Part shown: in pieces, positions 1 through 5,102 of the stretch
How positions within the stretch are numbered: position 1 is the stretch's first letter
Layout: every line of letters starts with the position of its first letter
Assembly: GCA_003545435.1 (NCBI GenBank)
Contig: DPYI01000063.1
Coordinates: 24,565 to 29,859 of the forward strand
DNA length: 5,295 nt
Direction of reading: 5' to 3'
DNA from: Patescibacteria group bacterium
Lineage (GTDB): Bacteria > Patescibacteriota > Microgenomatia > UBA10105 > UBA927
The notes under the pieces: generated by a model
Database searches by the model: none
What the model saw: the letters and a program-made list of their open reading frames with translations, nothing else
Told to the model about the DNA's origin: nothing
Translations under genes and position numbers: made by a program

Positions 1-1971
1 GGAAAAAAATGGGTGAAAGGAAAATGTCCTGAATGTGTTAACGGAACCGAAAAAAAAGAGGACATGATAGAGTATGTCTGTAAAAATAACAAATGGGTGC
101 GCAGAAATTGCGACGTAACATGTCCTTATCCGGACGCTCCGACAGTGACCTGCAACGGAGACACATATTGTTGTCTGGGTGCGGGAAAAAAATGGGAAAA
201 ATGTATAACTGATACGTCTACTCCGGGCACAAAACCACCGACAGCTGCTCCTACTGGTACTGGTAAAAAGCCTTCTCCTCCGAAGCAGAAAAAGCAGAAA
301 GCATCAAAAACACCGACAAAAGCTTCAGCAAAACAAGGCTGCAATGATAATAAGTGCCAAAGTGTAGCCCAGGGGAAACTCTGGGGATTGAATAATTGTG
401 AGGGCGACGACCCGGACGGCGATATGCAGCTTTGCAACGCAAAAGGAAGAATTGGTGAATGCCGGGGCAAAAAGTACTGCTGTCCGGGCTCAGGACAGAA
501 ATGGACGTTGGATATGACCGCCTGTCCGGTTACTGAAGCAACCCTCACTGTTATTCCGCTGGAACTTACCGCCGGACAGTCTCTTACCGCAACGTGGAGC
601 GGAATCCCGGCTCCTTCAACGACAGACTGGTTGGGTATGTATAAACAGGGAGAAACAGATGAACGGAATGACGTGGATTGGAATTATGTCAACAGCGCCA
701 ATACCTGCACAAAAGCTCCCGGGGATGGAAAGACAGATGGAACCTGCTTGTTTGCTGTTCCAACAAGTGTGGCAACCGGTTCCTATGAACTCCGGTTATT
801 TTCAAGCGATTCATATGCAAAACTTGCAACAAGCAATTTGTTTACCATCGTAGGTGCTGTAACTCCCACTCCATCTGGATCTATAACTCCATCACCGACT
901 CCGTCAACACTCTGCTGTGCATGTCCATCGCCCACTCCGTATTATTCCCAATCCATGTGCAACGGTGCCTGTATGACGAGTTTTAACTGCACATCCGGGC
1001 AGGTGTGTTTACTGGCAGATACGTACGGCTGGGTTTGCAGAAACCCTGCATGTGTTGACAGCGCATCCTGTTCCTGTACTGCTGTTATAAGTACTCCAAC
1101 TCCGACGACCGGCAGTGTGAAATTAACCTGTGATGAACCATGTTCCGCAACGACCCAATGTAAAACTGGATACCGTTGTGTATATCTTAATGATCAGGAT
1201 ATATCGGTATGCAGAAATCCCAAATGTTTTTCCTCAGGAACCTGTTCCTGTCCGAGAATAACCCCGACAAGCATCACAAAAGGAACTGATCTTACCAGTC
1301 CTACTCCGATATCTACCCTGTCCGGTACACCTACCCCGACCGGATTACGGCTCAATGCCCTTCCCACGCTTACTCCTACGCCAACAATCGCACCCATCAA
1401 TCCATCGTTAGTCATTAAACCGTTTACCGATAAAACAGGAAAAGCGCCTCAAAAATTTACTCTGACCGGTACCTCCGATCCGTTTGCAGACATCGACATC
1501 CGGTTTGATCCTGATTCTTTGGGCCAAACAACGACTGCGGACGCAAAAGGCAGCTGGAGATATATCCTGACCAAATCACTGTCTACGGGAAATAAAGAAT
1601 TGACCGTGACCGCGCGAACGTCTGACGGAGGAGAAACACAGGTTAAACAATCATTTACCGTAAAAGGAGGTAAATCGTTTTTCTCTTTGTTTATCGGATT
1701 TTTCATACTGGCTTGTATCGGAGGCATTGGATTTTTTATCTATCAGAAACAAATGAATGATCAATCGTCATTATTTTCGCAATTTCCGCCTATACCGTCG
1801 TCTTCAGAAGTAACAGAGGCTCCACCGGAAACGCAGGAGTCATCTCCTGGGGCTCCGGAATCCAAACCTGATACAATTCCGTCGGAACCGTTTATTACTC
1901 CTTCCGGTGAAGCAACGCCGGTTGAGGAATCCTCCGATATGTCAGAGGAATTTAAGCCTCCAATTTCGTAA
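1..1971 (+). CDS. Cysteine-rich modular surface protein with C-terminal membrane anchor (5' partial)
   Basis: This is the 3' part (656 visible residues) of a probable exported, cell-surface protein; I do not recognise a named family for the whole. Counting from nt 1, two Cys-rich modules share a Y-C-C-x-G-x-G-x-K-W motif (residues 51-65 and 154-168), separated by a Lys/Pro/Thr-rich linker (about 72-114). A beta-sandwich resembling SKICH/purple-acid-phosphatase N-terminal Ig-like domains follows (about 181-284; DWLGMY at 209-214, YELRLFSSD at 262-270, likely disulfide C236-C249). Next come two 8-Cys repeats (320-359, 377-417), Thr/Pro linkers, a second Ig-like domain (about 470-555), one transmembrane helix (about 559-581) and a 75-residue Pro/Ser/Glu-rich tail. 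The frame is open to nt 1, and residues 1-4 (GKKW) match the end of the Y-C-C motif, so the GTG at 13 is not the start. The many Cys residues imply oxidative folding outside the cell. Adhesion or ligand binding is a guess; no enzyme motif is visible. The gene ends 39 nt before the next start. Confidence 0.85.
   Translation, partial: GKKWVKGKCPECVNGTEKKEDMIEYVCKNNKWVRRNCDVTCPYPDAPTVTCNGDTYCCLGAGKKWEKCITDTSTPGTKPPTAAPTGTGKKPSPPKQKKQKASKTPTKASAKQGCNDNKCQSVAQGKLWGLNNCEGDDPDGDMQLCNAKGRIGECRGKKYCCPGSGQKWTLDMTACPVTEATLTVIPLELTAGQSLTATWSGIPAPSTTDWLGMYKQGETDERNDVDWNYVNSANTCTKAPGDGKTDGTCLFAVPTSVATGSYELRLFSSDSYAKLATSNLFTIVGAVTPTPSGSITPSPTPSTLCCACPSPTPYYSQSMCNGACMTSFNCTSGQVCLLADTYGWVCRNPACVDSASCSCTAVISTPTPTTGSVKLTCDEPCSATTQCKTGYRCVYLNDQDISVCRNPKCFSSGTCSCPRITPTSITKGTDLTSPTPISTLSGTPTPTGLRLNALPTLTPTPTIAPINPSLVIKPFTDKTGKAPQKFTLTGTSDPFADIDIRFDPDSLGQTTTADAKGSWRYILTKSLSTGNKELTVTARTSDGGETQVKQSFTVKGGKSFFSLFIGFFILACIGGIGFFIYQKQMNDQSSLFSQFPPIPSSSEVTEAPPETQESSPGAPESKPDTIPSEPFITPSGEATPVEESSDMSEEFKPPIS
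151..195 (+). repeat. Y-C-C-x-G-x-G-x-K-W module motif, copy A
   Basis: This encodes C-N-G-D-T-Y-C-C-L-G-A-G-K-K-W (residues 51-65 of the surface protein). It aligns without gaps to the copy at 460-504. A third, truncated copy (GKKW, nt 1-12) lies at the window edge. It is probably the C-terminal disulfide knot of a repeated Cys-rich domain. Confidence 0.75.
460..504 (+). repeat. Y-C-C-x-G-x-G-x-K-W module motif, copy B
   Basis: This encodes C-R-G-K-K-Y-C-C-P-G-S-G-Q-K-W (residues 154-168). It shares the C-x-G-x-x-Y-C-C-x-G-x-G-x-K-W pattern with 151-195. The DNA of the two copies has diverged, which suggests an old domain duplication, not a recent one. Confidence 0.75.
958..1077 (+). repeat. 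8-Cys C-R-N-P repeat, copy 1
   Basis: Residues 320-359 of the surface protein follow C-x3-C-x5-C-x5-C-x9-C-R-N-P-x-C-x5-C-x-C. Eight cysteines with fixed spacing suggest four disulfides. A further Cys cluster (C-C-x-C, residues 305-308) sits just before it, and Thr/Pro linkers flank the module. Confidence 0.8.
1129..1251 (+). repeat. 8-Cys C-R-N-P repeat, copy 2
   Basis: Residues 377-417 match copy 1 in all eight cysteine positions, with a single one-residue length difference (x10 instead of x9) before C-R-N-P. The ending S-C-S-C / T-C-S-C is also shared. I recall similar modules with T-P-T-P linkers in surface proteins of Microgenomates-type bacteria; that recollection is not verified here. 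Confidence 0.8.
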
Positions 1972-1995
1972 ATAACTTCCCTCTTGAAATATAAT

Positions 1996-2004
1996 TGGTA
2001 TAAT
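1996..2004 (+). promoter_or_regulatory. Extended -10 promoter of the ligase/glycosidase operon
   Basis: TGGTATAAT is a perfect extended -10 element (TGn plus TATAAT at 1999-2004). A second TATAAT lies at 1990-1995. The region 17 nt upstream (1976-1981, CTTCCC) is a poor -35, which an extended -10 can tolerate. Exactly 6 nt separate the -10 from the ATG at 2011, so the predicted transcription start falls on or beside the start codon and the mRNA should be leaderless. Confidence 0.65.
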
Positions 2005-2010
2005 ACCCTC

Positions 2011-2760
2011 ATGATTGTTACTCCCTATAAAACCAGGCCCGTAGTTGCCGGAGATACACTCTATCCGATTCTTGATACGTACCTTCCCAGACTTCATGAG
2101 CGGGATATTGTAGTAGTTACGTCAAAAATCGTCAGTATCTGTGAGGGTAGTGTCGTAAAAATTCATGACTCTCAGGAGAAACAAGATCTTATACGGAAAC
2201 AATCCCAGTATTACATTGATAATGAGCTAACGCGGCGCTACGAATTTCAACTCACAATAGCCAATAACATGTGCATACCCAATGCAGGAATAGATGAATC
2301 AAATGGAAATGGCTTTACCATATTGTGGCCGAAAAATCCCATGCAGTCAGCTAAAAAAATTTGGAACCATTTACGTACGAAAAATTCAATTAAATTTCTT
2401 GGAGTCATTATCTCCGACAGCCACACCACAATGCTACGGTATGGAATAACCGGAATAGGGCTTGCGTGGTGCGGATTCCAGGCATTAAAAAACTATATCG
2501 GAACACCGGACATTTTCCATCGCAAACTTAGGGTAACAAAATCCCATTTGCTTGACGGTTTGGCGGCTTCCGCAGTCCTTGTCATGGGTGAAGGAAACGA
2601 ACAGACGCCCTTAGCAGTCATTCAGGAAGCCCGCAATATAGTGTTTACCGATCATTCTCCGACAAAGGAAGAAATAGAAAATATGTACATTCCTCTCAAG
2701 CAGGATATGTATGCTCCGCTTCTTATGGATATTCCGTGGCAAAAAGGAGGGAAAAAGTGA
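2011..2760 (+). CDS. CofE-like gamma-glutamyl ligase (F420 ligase / folate-type family)
   Basis: This 249-residue protein belongs to the coenzyme F420-0:L-glutamate ligase (CofE) fold family, whose members add glutamate by a gamma linkage using a nucleoside triphosphate and divalent metal. Conserved blocks are visible in order: G14-D15; D-I-V-V-V-T-S-K-I-V-S-I-C-E-G (32-46); N-A-G-I-D-E-S-N (91-98) followed by a P-x-x-P-x-x-S-A segment; I-S-D-S-H (134-138) with R143-x-G145; and D182-G-L-A-A-S-A with the M-G-E-G-N-E-Q-T-P loop (192-200). Length is normal for a CofE domain without the C-terminal FMN extension. No F420-biosynthesis neighbour is present. A role in folate polyglutamylation, as described for the chlamydial CofE homologue FolC2, is a reasonable alternative; the true substrate is unknown. 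The ATG at 2011 is preferred over the in-frame TTG at 1984, which would put the promoter inside the gene. The start has no Shine-Dalgarno. The TGA stop overlaps the next gene's start. Confidence 0.85.
   Translation: MIVTPYKTRPVVAGDTLYPILDTYLPRLHERDIVVVTSKIVSICEGSVVKIHDSQEKQDLIRKQSQYYIDNELTRRYEFQLTIANNMCIPNAGIDESNGNGFTILWPKNPMQSAKKIWNHLRTKNSIKFLGVIISDSHTTMLRYGITGIGLAWCGFQALKNYIGTPDIFHRKLRVTKSHLLDGLAASAVLVMGEGNEQTPLAVIQEARNIVFTDHSPTKEEIENMYIPLKQDMYAPLLMDIPWQKGGKK
2744..2750 (+). promoter_or_regulatory. Strong Shine-Dalgarno for the NAGPA-domain gene
   Basis: AAGGAGG lies 6 nt before the GTG at 2757, inside the 3' end of the ligase gene. This ideal spacing decides the start: an in-frame GTG at 2736 lies upstream of the site and has none of its own. 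It is the only well-placed ribosome binding site I see in the window. Confidence 0.85.
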
Positions 2761-3533
2761 AATACTATATAACTCTTATCATCGCTATCATCATCATTGG
2801 ATTTATCCTTTTTTTGAGTGTAAAAGTGGTAAAACAGAAGAAAGAATCTGTTCATATTGTTCTAGTTCCAACTCCATCAATTATTCCTACGAAAACAGTT
2901 AGCCAAACCATCGTGTATAAAAACATAACCTATGCGTATGCATATTTTGAAGTTGAGGGTTTGGCTGATTTGAAACTCATTCCGAATTTTAAAGAGAAAA
3001 AAGGGTCAGGTGAATTAAAAAGAGAATACACATGTAAAGCTGGAATTAACGGAAGTTACTATGACAAAGAAGGGGACCCATTGGGAGGATTTACTTCCGG
3101 TGGAAATACGCTTAAAAAACCCATATCCAGCCGCCTTATGGACGGATATGTATCTATTGAAGGAACGAAAGCGGATATTGGATTCTCGCCTCTTCCAAAA
3201 GCATCCATTATTCTTCAGGCCGGTCCCCTCTTATTAATCAATAGGGAAGTCACAAAACTGAAAATCGCATCTGATGAGTCTGCACGTCGTTCAATTGCAG
3301 CTATAACAGTAAATAAAAAATTGCTGTTCCTTACAGTTTATAATCCGGAATCAACGTACCTGGGCCCGTATCTTTCACAATTGCCGGCGATAATTCAGTT
3401 AATAAGCGACACATTGCCTTCCCCTATCATTTCTGCAATTAATTTGGACGGAGGAAACGCATCGGTATTTTTTAACGAAGAAATAACCCTTTCCGAACTC
3501 TCCCCTATCGGCAGTTTGTTTTGTCTCCGGTAA
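2757..3533 (+). CDS. Membrane-anchored phosphodiester glycosidase (NAGPA domain) family protein
   Basis: This 258-residue protein has an N-terminal hydrophobic helix (about 4-24) that should act as an uncleaved signal anchor, a short Lys-rich and Pro/Thr linker, and then an extracytoplasmic domain matching the NAGPA family. That family is named for the mammalian N-acetylglucosamine-1-phosphodiester alpha-N-acetylglucosaminidase, and bacterial members are thought to act on envelope or exopolysaccharide glycans. Family signatures are present in order: G-I-N-G-S-Y-Y-D (96-103) with a following P-L-G-G; A-G-P-L-L-L-I (155-161); S-A-R-R-S-I-A-A (175-182); and I-N-L-D-G-G-N-A-S (228-236) near the C-terminus. 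The domain is compact but looks complete. The GTG start overlaps the ligase TGA by 4 nt (GTGA), so translation is probably coupled. Lys residues on the distal side of the helix make the topology less certain than usual. The substrate is unknown. Confidence 0.8.
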   Translation: MKYYITLIIAIIIIGFILFLSVKVVKQKKESVHIVLVPTPSIIPTKTVSQTIVYKNITYAYAYFEVEGLADLKLIPNFKEKKGSGELKREYTCKAGINGSYYDKEGDPLGGFTSGGNTLKKPISSRLMDGYVSIEGTKADIGFSPLPKASIILQAGPLLLINREVTKLKIASDESARRSIAAITVNKKLLFLTVYNPESTYLGPYLSQLPAIIQLISDTLPSPIISAINLDGGNASVFFNEEITLSELSPIGSLFCLR

Positions 3534-3547
3534 GTAAGCTCTTACCG
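3528..3547 (+). other. Stem-loop spanning the stop codon of the NAGPA-domain gene
   Basis: CGGTAAG (3528-3534), a 6-nt loop and CTTACCG (3541-3547) form a perfect 7-bp hairpin with the TAA stop (3531-3533) in its left arm. No T-run follows, so it is not a canonical intrinsic terminator. It may protect the mRNA 3' end or slow termination. Confidence 0.5.
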
Positions 3548-3581
3548 AATAACACGTCAGCCCCGCGGTGTCGGAGAAGTG

Positions 3582-3600
3582 GAGGGATTCTGAGGGATAC
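3582..3600 (+). repeat. Tandem 10-bp repeat (GAGGGAT x2) upstream of the flavoprotein promoter
   Basis: GGAGGGATTC (3581-3590) is followed directly by TGAGGGATAC (3591-3600), 8 of 10 bases matching, with GAGGGAT at 3582 and 3592. The 10-bp phase is one helical turn, as for adjacent protein contacts on one DNA face. It lies roughly 70-90 bp before the predicted transcription start, where an activator could bind. Chance is possible for so short a match. Confidence 0.3.
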
Positions 3601-3635
3601 AAATCCGTCGGTTTGATTTTGGCCCATTTATTACC

Positions 3636-3664
3636 TTGAATTTACTATAAGCTTTCTCTATAAT
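3636..3664 (+). promoter_or_regulatory. Sigma70-type promoter of the flavoprotein gene
   Basis: TTGAAT (-35, 3636-3641), a 17-nt spacer and a perfect TATAAT (-10, 3659-3664) precede the ATG at 3671 by exactly 6 nt. The expected transcription start therefore coincides with the start codon, predicting a leaderless transcript. GGAGG sits immediately against the ATG with no spacer, too close to work as a normal Shine-Dalgarno. Confidence 0.75.
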
Positions 3665-3670
3665 TGGAGG

Positions 3671-5056
3671 ATGCGGTTAGAAGTTGTGCACCCAGAAAAT
3701 AATGTATCTCCTGAACACCCCCTGGTAGGAAAATCTATTGCTATTATCGGTGGTGGACCTGCCGGTGCGTTTTGTGCATATGAATTGGCAAGAAACGGAG
3801 TGGAAGTCCGTATTTTTGAGGACAGATCTCCTAAACGTCCTGATTTTTCAGCTGGAGAAAAGAGAATCCCATGCACCGGTTGTGCCGGTTGGTTGCAGGC
3901 AGACGTTACAAAATTATTGGCTGATAACGGGCTGGAAATGTCACCCGAGGTTGTGCAGTCAAAAACCACGTTCACGAGTATAGTTATGCCTAAAACGGAA
4001 GCCAATTTACGCCTAAACGCCCCGTCAACCACGGTTTTTCGCGGATTCAGTCCAATACATCAATTTGAAGGTCATCCTCATGTTGCCAGCCTTGACGGCT
4101 GGCTGCTAGAGAAGGCCATAGATGCCGGAGCAAAACATCTTCAGGTAGAAATTTCCAGTATAGATCTGAATGAGGATAGTCAGGGAAAGGTATGCATAGG
4201 AGATAGTACGGGACTCAAATATAAAACCGATCTCGTCATTGGTGCATTCGGGCATAATCGCCGTTTAATGAATACTATCCAATACCCAGACTCAAATCCT
4301 ATGCGGCTGGAAATGCCAGAATCCCAAAGAGCCGGGGTAAGGGAATACTTCATTCCTAAGGAATTTATATCCCGTGACTTGCTGGAAAGTACATTTGTTT
4401 TTGCCAATCCAACTCCACGCATCCCGTTTGGTACCATTTGTCCAAAAGGTAAATTCGACCAGGAACCTTCGGGCATGTATATCACTATCGCTTTAATGGG
4501 AAGAGGTGATGTAGCTCCGGATGACTTTAAGGATTTTTTGGATAATGAGCAAGTAAAAAGACTGTTACATATAGACACCCAAACCAAGCCTCGTTGCGCA
4601 TGTTTCCCTCCGTTAACCGTCCAATCTCCAAGACAGTTTATCCTACCGGGACGAAAAGATAATGTCATTATGGTAAATATCGGTGATGCCGGGCCAACCA
4701 GGCTAAGAAAAAACGGCATTGGATCAGCCTTGGACAGCGCAAAGCACCTGTCAGATATACTTCTTAGATATGGTAATAGTAGTGAGCATATGGAAATATA
4801 TAAAAGATATATCGAAAGAACGTATGTCCGGGATAATCACGTGGTTAACTTCGTTATGCATTTGTCTGATTTTATACTTAATCATGATTTTACGCGCCGT
4901 GCGGTAATCTGCCTCACTGATCATAATCTCGGAGTCGTATCACAAATAACGCAAAACACCATAGAACGTATCCTCACCGGTAAAGGTCCTTACTGGCGCA
5001 TTCCTATCGATGTCTTTTTAGAAATTTTTGCCAATACTTCCGGACCGGGCGAGTAA
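3671..5056 (+). CDS. FAD-dependent oxidoreductase, geranylgeranyl-reductase-like
   Basis: This 461-residue flavoprotein has an N-terminal Rossmann nucleotide-binding motif (SIAIIGGGPAG, G27-x-G29-x-x-G32) with E50 ending the second strand to hold the FAD ribose. A C-T-G-C-A-G-W segment (68-74) occupies the place of the Cys-containing loop of geranylgeranyl reductases and related FixC-like enzymes. The second FAD motif is clear: G338-D339-A-G followed by G-I-G-S-A (349-353). The C-terminal region is rich in hydrophobic and aromatic residues without a clear transmembrane helix, consistent with peripheral contact with a lipid-like substrate. Family members reduce isoprenoid double bonds or perform related hydroxylation, halogenation or cyclisation, so the exact reaction cannot be read from sequence. 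ATG 3671 fits the promoter spacing and leaves about 20 residues before the first strand. The gene appears to be transcribed alone. Confidence is high for the fold, low for the substrate. Confidence 0.8.
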   Translation: MRLEVVHPENNVSPEHPLVGKSIAIIGGGPAGAFCAYELARNGVEVRIFEDRSPKRPDFSAGEKRIPCTGCAGWLQADVTKLLADNGLEMSPEVVQSKTTFTSIVMPKTEANLRLNAPSTTVFRGFSPIHQFEGHPHVASLDGWLLEKAIDAGAKHLQVEISSIDLNEDSQGKVCIGDSTGLKYKTDLVIGAFGHNRRLMNTIQYPDSNPMRLEMPESQRAGVREYFIPKEFISRDLLESTFVFANPTPRIPFGTICPKGKFDQEPSGMYITIALMGRGDVAPDDFKDFLDNEQVKRLLHIDTQTKPRCACFPPLTVQSPRQFILPGRKDNVIMVNIGDAGPTRLRKNGIGSALDSAKHLSDILLRYGNSSEHMEIYKRYIERTYVRDNHVVNFVMHLSDFILNHDFTRRAVICLTDHNLGVVSQITQNTIERILTGKGPYWRIPIDVFLEIFANTSGPGE

Positions 5057-5065
5057 TAACAATAA

Positions 5066-5102
5066 TGAACCGCTATTAAGCCCGACGGGATTACTAGGTT
5101 CA
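5066..5102 (+). terminator. Imperfect hairpin after the flavoprotein gene, possible terminator
   Basis: TGAACC (5066-5071) pairs with GGTTCA (5097-5102). Inside it, TA, TAA and CCC pair with GGG, TTA and TA around a GAC loop, interrupted by a 2-nt bulge and two mismatches, about 14 bp in total. It begins 10 nt after the stop codon, where a terminator is expected, but only a weak T stretch (CTTTAT) follows. It could be a factor-dependent terminator or an RNA-stabilising hairpin. Confidence 0.4.

Noticed and set aside
13..15. GTG as the start codon of the surface protein
   Set aside because: The frame is open upstream and the preceding residues match an internal repeat, so translation must begin before the window.
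126..548. Antisense open frame of 140 codons in the surface-protein gene
   Set aside because: It is a complement of biased Cys/Pro/Lys codons with no recognisable protein features.
1945..1960. GAGG/CCTC hairpin near the end of the surface-protein gene as a terminator
   Set aside because: The stem is only 4 bp with an 8-nt loop, inside coding sequence, and no T-run follows.
1984..2010. TTG at 1984 as the start of the CofE-like gene
   Set aside because: It would add nine residues encoded by the -10 region, and it has no Shine-Dalgarno. The ATG at 2011 fits the family N-terminus.
2736..2756. Upstream GTG at 2736 as the start of the NAGPA-domain gene
   Set aside because: The Shine-Dalgarno lies downstream of it and is ideally spaced for the GTG at 2757. 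The extra seven residues are highly charged and would precede the signal anchor.
2758..2772. UGA recoding to Gly as in Gracilibacteria/Absconditabacteria
   Set aside because: Only one TGA is in question. It ends a complete CofE domain and overlaps the next start, and none of the genes needs in-frame TGA to be read through.
3399..3602. Antisense 67-codon frame across the end of the NAGPA-domain gene
   Set aside because: It overlaps conserved coding sequence and has no supporting start signal or family-like content.
4180..4719. Antisense open frame of 179 codons inside the flavoprotein gene
   Set aside because: It lies wholly within a gene with clear FAD motifs and shows no domain, promoter or ribosome binding site of its own. 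It is a shadow frame.
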